From the NCBI GenBank assembly GCA_002329645.1, contig DCTS01000111.1, forward strand, positions 61,200-73,936: a DNA stretch of 12,737 bases, written 5' to 3'. Below, one piece after another: positions 1 to 6,319 of the stretch (position 1 is its first letter; each line of letters begins with the position of its first letter). A model generated the notes under the pieces. The model searched no databases, had not been told where the DNA came from, and worked only from the letters and a program-made list of their open reading frames with translations. The position numbers were made by a program, and so were the translations under genes. Source of the stretch: Lachnoclostridium sp. UBA1434. Its GTDB lineage: Bacteria > Bacillota > Clostridia > Lachnospirales > Lachnospiraceae.

Positions 1-813
1 CTTGTCATATTTGCACTTTTCATTATTACACTTGTTATATTGGAAAGTGTCGGGCCCGGACTCATCCTCGGCAATAGCACGGACGCTGTCCTCCATAATA
101 TACAGCCTGGTTGCCAGCCGGTACAGATTAGGCTCCTCAGGGCTCCATAGCATGGGATTGTTAACTAACAGTACCTGGCTGTCACGGATTTCATGTATAT
201 TGCCGTTACCGGCGGGTGCATTTATTAATTTTTCCGAGGAAGCTATTACTTCATTATTATATGATATTTCATGGATCAGCAGAGCATCCCGGCAGATTGC
301 CATGTCGGTATCAACCTCTGCCTGCCAGAGACCCTCATTGTCCTTTATTGACACATATATGCCGTCTGTGACTATGTGGTTATTATCCCTTACCTTAAGC
401 CATACATTCCTGTAAATACCTGCTCCCGAATACCACCTGCTGTTTGGGCTTTGATGTGTTACCTTGAGTATTATTTCATTTTTTCCTTCTCTTAAGGCAT
501 TACTTATATCATGCTCAAAGGAGGAGTAGCCGTATTTCCATTCTCCTATATATTGTCCGTTGACATACAGGGCACAGTCCATATACACCCCCTCGAAGTA
601 CAGAAGAATGCGACTGTCCTTGTATTCCTCCCGGGAATACTCAAAGATTCTGCGGTACCAGCCGGTACTGTCCTCATAAAGCTGCAGGGTATTATAAATG
701 AGCCAGTCATGGGGTATGTCAATTGGCTCAAAGGACAAGTCCTTATATTCGTTTACTCCGAGGCTGCTTTTGGCAAATTCCCATCCGTCATTAAACAATA
801 GCTTGGTATTCAT
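1..813 (-). CDS. Glycoside hydrolase family 2 enzyme (beta-galactosidase-like), N-terminal part
   Basis: The N-terminal 271 codons of a GH2 glycosidase; the frame stays open to the window edge, so the catalytic TIM barrel lies outside. The GH2 sugar-binding (jelly-roll) domain is clear: an F-N-D-G-W start, I-P-H-D-W at residues 33-37, S-T-G-W-Y-R-R at 49-55, F-E-G-V near 73, and W-Y-S-G-A-G-I-Y-R at 127-135. The immunoglobulin-like second domain begins around residue 145 and contains L-W-S-P-E-E-P-N-L-Y, typical of beta-galactosidases and beta-glucuronidases. The ATG is preceded by GGGGG six bases upstream, and no signal peptide is seen, so the enzyme is probably cytoplasmic. It starts 36 bp after the ArsR-type gene and is probably its co-transcribed third gene. 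Members of GH2 act on beta-galactosides, glucuronides or mannosides; the substrate cannot be told from this part. Confidence 0.9.
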   Translation of the reverse strand, partial: MNTKLLFNDGWEFAKSSLGVNEYKDLSFEPIDIPHDWLIYNTLQLYEDSTGWYRRIFEYSREEYKDSRILLYFEGVYMDCALYVNGQYIGEWKYGYSSFEHDISNALREGKNEIILKVTHQSPNSRWYSGAGIYRNVWLKVRDNNHIVTDGIYVSIKDNEGLWQAEVDTDMAICRDALLIHEISYNNEVIASSEKLINAPAGNGNIHEIRDSQVLLVNNPMLWSPEEPNLYRLATRLYIMEDSVRAIAEDESGPDTFQYNKCNNEKCKYDK

Positions 814-849
814 GCTAAACCCCCATATAAACTTATCTTATATTAATTA

Positions 850-1950
850 TTATAGCCTTATAAAATAATTCTTGATACTATCCAGCCAGGCAGATATCTT
901 TTCCCTATTGATACTGTAAAACACCCTGTTGTTGATAATTTGCTTACTTAAGAACCCGAGCTTTGACAGGGCAGAAACATGATAAGATATTGTGGCGGCA
1001 GATAAATTGAGTTCATTTGCAATTTCCTTGCCATAGGCCGGTTTTTTACTGATATATTCCAATATATCCAATTTACTGCCGTCGCTTAAGATTTTACAGA
1101 CATCGATTACATCCTGCCTTTTAATATTCTCGCCGGTTCTTACAAAGCGCTTGTCCAGCATGGTACTGATACGTATGATATCCTTGCCGTCTGTAATTGA
1201 AGGGGATGTTGAAATAATCAGGTCGAAGGGAGCAAAGAGAATGGGTGCAACTATAATGCCCAGCCTGCTGGGATTCCATGATACACTTAATTTTTCGGTA
1301 ATTGTTTCAATTATATCAGCGGTTTTTTGATATTCACTCCAATATGAATAAAAATCCTTCTCAATACCTTCAATTTGCTTCTGATATCTTTCCCTGATAA
1401 GCCTGATCACTTCGGATAATATATCATGTACCTCATTGTAATGGAATCTTTGATTATTAAATATTTTAATCATTTCCCATTTGATATCCGTATCATGGCC
1501 GGAAGCTTCAATATTGGCAATAAGGTCCGCAACAGCTTCCGGATTGTCTGATAATGGAAGCTCGTAGTTGTTTATCATCAGACAGTATTTGCAGATCCTC
1601 TCCTCTTCGGTTACAGATTTAAAATGCTCCTCATAAGATACAAGCTTATTGTCAGACCTGTGAAATTCATAGAGAAGCGCCAGCGATGCAAGAGTGAAAG
1701 CATCAAAATTATGCTTTTTGAAATAATAATCAAGCTTGTCTCTCTCTAAGGTGAGGTTTTGCTTGACATACTCATAGATTTCTATTATTTTATCGATTCT
1801 TGTGTAGTAATCTTTTGCACAATCCTTGTAGTAATCAGCAAACTCATCCCTTCTCTTCTCCATATCATCGAAATTTACAAGATAGTAGAGAAGCAGATAG
1901 GCTTCATCCATGTAATTAACCTGTCTTATGATCTCAATCTTCTCTGACAT
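850..1950 (-). CDS. Long ArsR-family winged-helix transcriptional regulator
   Basis: A 366-residue protein with a winged helix-turn-helix at the C-terminus (about residues 286-355). The segment K-I-L-S-D-G-S-K-L-D-I-L-E-Y-I followed by A-N-E-L-N-L-S-A-A-T-I-S-Y-H-V-S-A-L is the ArsR/SmtB signature, with the recognition helix near 316-328. The metal-sensing E-L-C-V-C motif of classical ArsR proteins is absent. The N-terminal 280 residues are charged and helix-rich, and I recognise no defined ligand-binding fold in them; they probably sense a signal or mediate dimers. Classical ArsR proteins have only about 100-120 residues. The start is supported by GGAGGG about 12 bases upstream. The first 17 bases overlap the end of the MFS gene, so the two are translationally linked. 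It probably controls its own operon, but the ligand is unknown. Confidence 0.85.
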   Translation of the reverse strand: MSEKIEIIRQVNYMDEAYLLLYYLVNFDDMEKRRDEFADYYKDCAKDYYTRIDKIIEIYEYVKQNLTLERDKLDYYFKKHNFDAFTLASLALLYEFHRSDNKLVSYEEHFKSVTEEERICKYCLMINNYELPLSDNPEAVADLIANIEASGHDTDIKWEMIKIFNNQRFHYNEVHDILSEVIRLIRERYQKQIEGIEKDFYSYWSEYQKTADIIETITEKLSVSWNPSRLGIIVAPILFAPFDLIISTSPSITDGKDIIRISTMLDKRFVRTGENIKRQDVIDVCKILSDGSKLDILEYISKKPAYGKEIANELNLSAATISYHVSALSKLGFLSKQIINNRVFYSINREKISAWLDSIKNYFIRL

Positions 1951-3226
1951 CGCTTATTTCACCCTCCGAAATGTTGTTATTCCTATCGGCAAATCTGGAT
2001 TTACGACATAATTGAAAACAGATCAGTATATCAATTAATCCTGCTGCCAAAAATAAAACTTCAGTCGAAGCTATTCGTGCAAATATACTTACTGTTAAAG
2101 ACACCACCGGAATGGCTGCCACACACACGGCTCCAATTATTGAGAACACTCTTGCAACATAATCCTCCCGGACCCTTTTCATGAATTCTGCATTTACAAA
2201 GCCGTTTGAAATCGCTATTGCAATACCGAACAGCATGGATATGGCGGTAATGACAGTATACATAGGGATACCGGGAGCCACAAACCTGCCCGCAAGTATG
2301 ATGGCAAAATAAAATGCACCAATGGAATAGCTTGCTAAGGAGACTATCACATAACTGCTCAACCGGCTTCTGATATAAGGATATATGGCAGATCCTAATA
2401 TCATGCCTGCTGTGATGGCAAGGGAGAGAACCGACAGCATAGCCTCACCCGAATGCAGCACCTCGCTGGTCAGAGGCGCCTGCAGGCTGTTATAGGGAAC
2501 AAGTATTCCGTTAAGGAATACAGCCATTATAAGGAAGTTAAGCATAAATGAACTGCTCTTAATGTATAGGAAACCATCCTTTAAACTATGCCAATATGAT
2601 TTGATGCTTAATACATTCTCTTTATTGATGCCGGCGGCAACCTTTACTGACAGTATTATAGCAGCTGAAAGGAGGAAAGTCACCATGTCCGTATATATCG
2701 CAGCTGATATGGAAAAGGATGCAATGATGACGCCTGCTGCACCATAACCGGCCAGCTCGGCGGCACTGGATGCGCTTGTGTTGAGAGATAAGCCAAAATC
2801 ATAATACTCCCTATCCAATAGCTTTGGGATCAGTGCCGCCGAAGCGGGTCTGTTGAAGGCCTCTGCGCAGGATATTATTATTGTGCATATAAGTAAAATC
2901 CATTGGTTAAGAAAGCCGGCAAGGGATGCCGTTGCAACAAATCCCACACAGAGTCCGCGTATGATATCGGTTGAGACCATTATACGCTTTTCTTTACGGC
3001 CTTCAACAAGCGCTCCTGCAATCGGCTGGAGGAAGATTGTTGGGATGCGATTAACGCCAAAAATAATCGCAGACCAGGCAGCACTGTTTGTTACCTGATA
3101 TACCAGCCAGGCAAATGCAATACTGTCGATTGAATCTCCAAAGCGGTTTATTATGGAAGCAATGATGGTTTTCATGTATTCCTTATTGCGGAATATTTCG
3201 TGATAGCCTTTTTTAGCATGTCTCAT
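1934..3226 (-). CDS. MFS transporter (DHA3/EntS-like drug or metabolite exporter type)
   Basis: A 430-residue membrane protein with roughly ten to twelve hydrophobic segments, the usual size for the major facilitator superfamily. The N-terminal pattern N-R-F-G-D-S-I-D-S-I-A-F-A-W-L-V-Y and the loop after TM2, G-A-L-V-E-G-R-K-E-K-R (motif A-like, with the basic residues facing the cytoplasm), match the MFS_3/DHA3 branch that includes macrolide and enterobactin exporters. The ATG at 3226 has GGGAG about ten bases upstream. It is first in an operon with the ArsR-type regulator (17-bp overlap) and the GH2 enzyme. A transporter paired with a long ArsR-type regulator suggests ligand-induced transport. 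Export of a small molecule is the family's common role, but uptake cannot be excluded. Confidence 0.88.
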   Translation of the reverse strand: MRHAKKGYHEIFRNKEYMKTIIASIINRFGDSIDSIAFAWLVYQVTNSAAWSAIIFGVNRIPTIFLQPIAGALVEGRKEKRIMVSTDIIRGLCVGFVATASLAGFLNQWILLICTIIISCAEAFNRPASAALIPKLLDREYYDFGLSLNTSASSAAELAGYGAAGVIIASFSISAAIYTDMVTFLLSAAIILSVKVAAGINKENVLSIKSYWHSLKDGFLYIKSSSFMLNFLIMAVFLNGILVPYNSLQAPLTSEVLHSGEAMLSVLSLAITAGMILGSAIYPYIRSRLSSYVIVSLASYSIGAFYFAIILAGRFVAPGIPMYTVITAISMLFGIAIAISNGFVNAEFMKRVREDYVARVFSIIGAVCVAAIPVVSLTVSIFARIASTEVLFLAAGLIDILICFQLCRKSRFADRNNNISEGEISDVRED

Positions 3227-3251
3227 ATTGTTCGAACTCCCATTTAATGTT

Positions 3252-3292
3252 CATCTAATGTGTTTGATGGAATTCTAACATATTATTAGATG
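3252..3292. promoter_or_regulatory. Inverted-repeat operator candidate around the MFS operon promoter
   Basis: CATCTAAT at 3252-3259 and ATTAGATG at 3285-3292 form a perfect 8-bp inverted repeat separated by 25 bp. One arm sits in the spacer between -35 and -10, the other just downstream of the predicted start. A third, imperfect copy (CATTTAAT, 3241-3248) lies eleven bases from the first arm. Occupancy of these arms would block polymerase. The likely binder is the ArsR-type protein of the same operon, which is inference from position. Confidence 0.55.
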
Positions 3293-3300
3293 GATGTCAA
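3272..3300 (-). promoter_or_regulatory. Sigma-A promoter of the MFS-arsR-GH2 operon
   Basis: On the minus strand, TTGACA (3295-3300) is separated by exactly 17 bases from TAGAAT (3272-3277). This is a perfect -35 and a 5-of-6 -10 box, predicting transcription start near 3265, about 40 bases before the MFS start codon. It lies only about 15 bp past the stop codon of the upstream oxidase gene, and I see no terminator between them, so some read-through is possible. Confidence 0.8.
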
Positions 3301-3315
3301 TTTCTTTGTTAAACC

Positions 3316-5007
3316 TTAAACGGAAGAACGGGAGTAATTTTTATGCCAGTACATTGCTGCCTGGTTGGCAGCATATTTTCCGGAGTACAATGCTCCCTGT
3401 ATCCAGCCGTGCTTTGTTGAAACATGCTCCCCTGCAAAAAATACCCTGTTATTATATTCAGGCTGCCGCATTGCATATGAAAATAAAGGCTTTTGACCGG
3501 GGAGAGTACAGACGAGGGCTCCGAGATAATTGGAAGCGCTATTCCAATGCACAGCCTTTACGCTTTCAACTATCGAATTTAAAAAGCCTCTTGGCAGGCC
3601 ATGGACTTCCTCTGTATTCCCGCTTATTACATCAAGCTGCTCCTGCTTCTTAAGGCCGCCCAGTCTTACAGAATTCTGACCCAGATTATAGAAGGTAAGT
3701 ATCCCGGGCTCATTGGGTGAGCAGGCGGAGACTGCCGGACAAACTAAATGGTCATCCGGATAAATAATGGATTGTATGGGCAGGTCTGTAAAGGATAAGC
3801 CTCCGGTTATTCTGCCGTAATCGGTCTGCTTTTCCCAGAAGCGGCGATTGCATAAAAACAGGCATTTTAAGGCATCTATGTAATTAAGCTCAAGTATTGC
3901 CTGCATTTTAATATCGCTGAAGTAAGGCTTGATTTCAACCAGCCTTAATCGTGAAAATGGAATGGTGCATATTATTAAGTCGAATATATCGGCATTTTCC
4001 TTACCATTGCCTGAAATACTATATTTTACGACCACCTTGCTGCGGTAGCCTGACCTGTAGATGCCGGTTACACAATGGTCCTGCTTAAAGCACACACTTC
4101 CGAGCATCGATTCCGGTATATGGGCATATCCAGGTACATCAACTGCGGAAAAGCTATTGTAAAAGGCATAGGGCAGATTGATGTTGCCACCGTCGATACG
4201 GTATAAGTTCCTGTAATCCAATGAATAAGCCTCGTGGGCTATCTCGTCATAGCTTATATGAAGCAATGCGCCGTTTTCAGGAGCAACTGCCGATATCATG
4301 CTTATTGCCCCCTGGCTTAAGCCAAGGGCTTCAAAGTTATCCCGCAGACTAATGAGCATAAGCTTAAGAGCTTCAGGTGAATATTCAGGCAGGATTCTTA
4401 TAAGCTCCGACCTTACAGGCGGCGGCAGCTTAAGATAAGAATAGCTGATAGCATATGATAAAAGATTTTGCCAGGGTGTTCTCCTTTCCCGGGGGGTCAG
4501 ATTATACAGAGGATACAGAAACTCCTCCACAGATTGATATCTTCTCAGGCGCGTATTGTGTGCGTAGATGAAATTATTGCCCTGAGGGGGAGTAAAGGGT
4601 ATAGTATTAAGCCCGAATAAATTGATATAGTGCCATGTAGTCTCATGAGAAGCAGGTATTCGCATTGCACCTAGCTCTCCGAAGCATTTGCCGGCCTCAT
4701 TAAAGTAATAGGTATAAATCCTTCCGCCTATTCTTTCCTTTGAAGCGTCAAGTATGGTAATGTCAGCACCCAGCTTTCTTAGCTCATAAGCAGCAGCCAT
4801 TCCCGCCAGTCCGCCTCCGATAATGCCTATTTTAATCCCCCTTAGCTCGCCAGGTCCGGCATACTCTGTAATATCCGGGGGCGGACTTAAGTATTTTATG
4901 ATATATTCATAATCCTCAGTTCTGTTTTCTTCCGACAGTGCATTCATAAGCATTTGATGCCTCTGCCCGTCAGTAGGATTAATCACCTGATTTAAGGGAG
5001 TTTGCAT
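3316..5007 (-). CDS. FAD-dependent amine/L-amino-acid oxidase family protein
   Basis: A 563-residue flavoprotein. Numbered from the chosen start, the dinucleotide-binding motif G-I-I-G-G-G-L-A-G lies at 61-69, the ribose-binding acidic residue D at 87, and R-I-G-G-R at 92-96. E-L-G-A-M-R-I-P follows around 111-118; in L-amino-acid oxidases and tryptophan 2-monooxygenase the arginine of this motif holds the substrate carboxylate. The C-terminal FAD motif is G-E-H (526-528) followed by H-G-W-I-Q-G-A (533-539). The expected reaction is oxidative deamination (or oxidative decarboxylation) of an amino acid with O2 as acceptor, giving H2O2. The ATG at 5007 has AGAGG seven bases upstream; the frame is open 24 codons further to 5079, but no ribosome site is seen there. 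It is divergent from thioredoxin and superoxide reductase genes. The substrate is unknown. Confidence 0.85.
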   Translation of the reverse strand: MQTPLNQVINPTDGQRHQMLMNALSEENRTEDYEYIIKYLSPPPDITEYAGPGELRGIKIGIIGGGLAGMAAAYELRKLGADITILDASKERIGGRIYTYYFNEAGKCFGELGAMRIPASHETTWHYINLFGLNTIPFTPPQGNNFIYAHNTRLRRYQSVEEFLYPLYNLTPRERRTPWQNLLSYAISYSYLKLPPPVRSELIRILPEYSPEALKLMLISLRDNFEALGLSQGAISMISAVAPENGALLHISYDEIAHEAYSLDYRNLYRIDGGNINLPYAFYNSFSAVDVPGYAHIPESMLGSVCFKQDHCVTGIYRSGYRSKVVVKYSISGNGKENADIFDLIICTIPFSRLRLVEIKPYFSDIKMQAILELNYIDALKCLFLCNRRFWEKQTDYGRITGGLSFTDLPIQSIIYPDDHLVCPAVSACSPNEPGILTFYNLGQNSVRLGGLKKQEQLDVISGNTEEVHGLPRGFLNSIVESVKAVHWNSASNYLGALVCTLPGQKPLFSYAMRQPEYNNRVFFAGEHVSTKHGWIQGALYSGKYAANQAAMYWHKNYSRSSV

Positions 5008-5200
5008 ATATATACCTCTAATTAATGCTGCTATAGTAATATATTTATTTTGACACCAGAATATAACAAAAAGGACCAAGCCTTATGATATAAATCTACA
5101 TAACTAATTGGGATTGTACATATTGTGACAGCCCGTACCCATGCAGACAGGCTGCTTAATATTTGCCGCTGCCTGCATTAAAGCATATATTAATTTTATA
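5008..5200. other. Intergenic region between the oxidase and thioredoxin genes
   Basis: This is the AT-rich 5' part of the shared divergent region. I found no convincing sigma-A promoter for the oxidase gene, although one must lie here if the gene has its own transcript. An imperfect inverted repeat pairs ATGCAGACAG (5141-5150) with CTGCCTGCAT (5169-5178), with one A-C mismatch and an 18-base loop. No T-run follows on either strand, so it is not an obvious terminator. A lone TGTGA half-site is at 5125-5129. No small gene with a ribosome binding site was seen. Confidence 0.4.
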
Positions 5201-5215
5201 TGTGATAACATCACA
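5201..5215. promoter_or_regulatory. CRP/FNR-type binding site upstream of thioredoxin
   Basis: TGTGATAACATCACA is a perfect palindrome with TGTGAT/ATCACA arms around three central bases. The TGTGA and TCACA half-sites are those of E. coli CRP, but the spacer is five bases rather than CRP's six. Its centre (5208) is 41 bp upstream of the start predicted from the extended -10 box at 5234-5242, the class II activator position. The regulator encoded at 6320-7012 has a CRP-like recognition helix and is the natural candidate to bind it. The site could also act on the divergent oxidase gene. Confidence 0.6.
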
Positions 5216-5233
5216 GAAGTCATATGAGTATTG

Positions 5234-5242
5234 TGGTATAGT
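5234..5242 (+). promoter_or_regulatory. Extended -10 promoter of trxA
   Basis: TGGTATAGT contains the TGn extension followed by a 5-of-6 -10 hexamer (TATAGT, 5237-5242). The -35 position 17 bases upstream has no consensus hexamer and is instead adjacent to the CRP-like palindrome. An extended -10 with an activator in place of a -35 is a coherent activated-promoter design. The predicted start is near 5249, giving a leader of about 95 bases. Confidence 0.55.
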
Positions 5243-5264
5243 GAGCATAACATAAGGATTGATG

Positions 5265-5327
5265 TACTGCCGCAGTATCAGGCGGTCAGATGCATAAAAG
5301 TTAACGGTTAACAGGGATGATATCCCT
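5265..5327 (+). repeat. Three palindromes in the trxA leader
   Basis: Three short perfect symmetries follow one another. TACTGC-C-GCAGTA is at 5265-5277. GTTAAC-G-GTTAAC is at 5300-5312. AGGGAT-GAT-ATCCCT at 5313-5327 can form a six-pair hairpin ending just before the AAAGGAG ribosome site. The first two have one-base centres and would suit protein binding better than RNA folding; the third could affect translation initiation. Function is not established. Confidence 0.4.
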
Positions 5328-5344
5328 TGAAAGGAGAGAATAAT

Positions 5345-5659
5345 ATGGCTTCCATAAAGATTACAAAGGATAATTTTAATAAAGAGGTATTAAAGTCCGA
5401 TAAACCTGTACTTCTTGATTTCTGGGCTTCATGGTGCGGTCCCTGCAGAATGATATCTCCAACTATTGAAGAAATATCCGATGAAAAGGAAGGTGTTGTC
5501 AAGGTCGGGAAAATAAATGTGGATGAGGAAACAGAGCTGGCCTCAAAATTTCGTGTTATGAGTATTCCTACCCTTATGGTTATGAAGGAAGGAAAGGTAT
5601 CTGCCATGTCAGTAGGTGTAAAGCCTAAAAGTGACATCTTGAGAATGCTAGAAAAATAA
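5345..5659 (+). CDS. trxA: Thioredoxin
   Basis: A 104-residue cytoplasmic thioredoxin that reduces protein disulfides using electrons from thioredoxin reductase. The active site W-A-S-W-C-G-P-C-R lies near residues 26-34, preceded by P-V-L-L-D-F, and followed by the conserved K-I-N-V-D-E and the cis-proline region M-S-I-P-T-L. Size and motif order are standard. ATG at 5345 follows AAAGGAG with a normal gap; an in-frame TTG at 5327 would put the ribosome site inside the gene and is rejected. It is the first gene of a redox cluster followed by superoxide reductase. Expression is probably activated through the CRP-like site upstream. No thioredoxin reductase gene is in the window. Confidence 0.95.
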   Translation: MASIKITKDNFNKEVLKSDKPVLLDFWASWCGPCRMISPTIEEISDEKEGVVKVGKINVDEETELASKFRVMSIPTLMVMKEGKVSAMSVGVKPKSDILRMLEK

Positions 5660-5667
5660 GGTATAAT
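5639..5667 (+). promoter_or_regulatory. Sigma-A promoter of the superoxide reductase gene
   Basis: TTGAGA (5639-5644) and a perfect TATAAT (5662-5667) are separated by 17 bases. The -35 lies inside the last codons of trxA and the -10 just past its stop. The predicted start is near 5674, about 70 bases before the superoxide reductase ATG. No terminator is seen after trxA, so this gene may be made from both this promoter and trxA read-through. Confidence 0.75.
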
Positions 5668-5746
5668 AAATATTAGCATATTAACCTATGTAAAAATCCA
5701 ATTCATTGTGTAACTTATATGCATTACAAGAAAGGAGCAGATACTT

Positions 5747-6130
5747 ATGTGTAAGGAACGAAGGTTTTTCAGATGTAAGCATTGCGGAAATATTGTATCA
5801 AAGATCTATGATTCCGGAGTGGCACTGGTTTGCTGCGGAGAAGAGATGGAGGAGCTGGTGGCCAATACGGTGGATGCTTCCAAGGAAAAGCATGTACCTG
5901 CTGTTTCAGTAGTCGGGAACATTGTCAAGGTGGAGGTTGGAAGCGTACCTCATCCCATGGAAGAGAAGCATTACATCATGTGGATATACCTGCAGACTAA
6001 AAAGGGAGGTCAGAGAAAGTGCCTTTCTCCCGGAGATGAACCTAAGGCCGTATTTGCACTGGAGGATGACGAGTTGGTTGCAGTCTATGAATACTGCAAT
6101 TTACATGGACTTTGGAAGACCGAAGTATAA
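5747..6130 (+). CDS. dfx: Desulfoferrodoxin (two-iron superoxide reductase)
   Basis: A 127-residue cytoplasmic enzyme that reduces superoxide to H2O2 without making oxygen, drawing electrons from rubredoxin-like donors. The N-terminal desulforedoxin domain has all four iron ligands C10, C13, C29 and C30 (center I). The catalytic domain has the center II ligands H49, H69, H75, C117 and H120, and the E47-K48 pair next to the first histidine that is important for catalysis. Nothing is missing, so it is a full-length class I enzyme. ATG at 5747 has AAAGGAG nine bases upstream. Presence of this protein argues for an anaerobe that meets oxygen occasionally. It follows thioredoxin and precedes a CRP/FNR-type regulator. 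Confidence 0.95.
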   Translation: MCKERRFFRCKHCGNIVSKIYDSGVALVCCGEEMEELVANTVDASKEKHVPAVSVVGNIVKVEVGSVPHPMEEKHYIMWIYLQTKKGGQRKCLSPGDEPKAVFALEDDELVAVYEYCNLHGLWKTEV

Positions 6131-6175
6131 TTAACCTTTGAAGTAAAGCCGGAATAAAAATCATATTGCAAAAAG

Positions 6176-6232
6176 AAGCCGTTTCAAAGCTATGGCCTGT
6201 ATAAGCAGCCTGCTTTGGAGCGGCTTTATAAT
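6176..6232 (+). terminator. Rho-independent terminator after dfx
   Basis: A 15-pair stem (6176-6190 with 6212-6226, including two G-U pairs) carries a 21-base loop with a further GGC/GCC pairing, and is followed by TATAATTT. The other strand has the same stem followed by CTTTTTG, so it could stop transcription both ways. It separates dfx from the regulator, which has its own promoter just downstream. Confidence 0.75.
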
Positions 6233-6243
6233 TTACAAAGGGT

Positions 6244-6272
6244 TTGTACTGGATTACCAAATATGTTATTAT
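6244..6272 (+). promoter_or_regulatory. Sigma-A promoter of the CRP/FNR-family regulator
   Basis: TTGTAC (6244-6249) and TATTAT (6267-6272) are separated by exactly 17 bases. The predicted start is near 6279, leaving a leader of about 40 bases. No TGTGA-type palindrome overlaps it, so autoregulation through the site type seen before trxA is not evident. Confidence 0.65.
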
Positions 6273-6319
6273 ATGCTTGTCAAATGTTTTCCTTTGTCGT
6301 TTATTAGATTGGAGGCAGC

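Noticed and set aside
2..415. Plus-strand reading frame opposite the GH2 gene
   Set aside because: The minus strand encodes clear GH2 motifs through the whole stretch; the frame is a shadow with no start context.
3294..3653. Plus-strand 119-codon frame over the oxidase 3' end
   Set aside because: It overlaps conserved FAD-binding C-terminal codons and the MFS promoter, with no ribosome site.
5008..5079. 24-codon N-terminal extension of the oxidase
   Set aside because: No ribosome binding site precedes the ATG at 5079, while AGAGG is well placed for the ATG at 5007. The extension is hydrophobic but has no convincing signal-peptide cleavage region.
5141..5178. Inverted repeat as a terminator between divergent genes
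   Set aside because: It has a mismatch and long loop with no T-run on either strand, and no gene ends nearby.
5327..5344. TTG start for thioredoxin
   Set aside because: It would place the AAAGGAG ribosome site inside the coding region; the ATG at 5345 fits known thioredoxin N-termini.
5706..6134. Two short plus-strand frames overlapping the superoxide reductase gene
   Set aside because: They are out-of-frame shadows of a complete, fully liganded desulfoferrodoxin.
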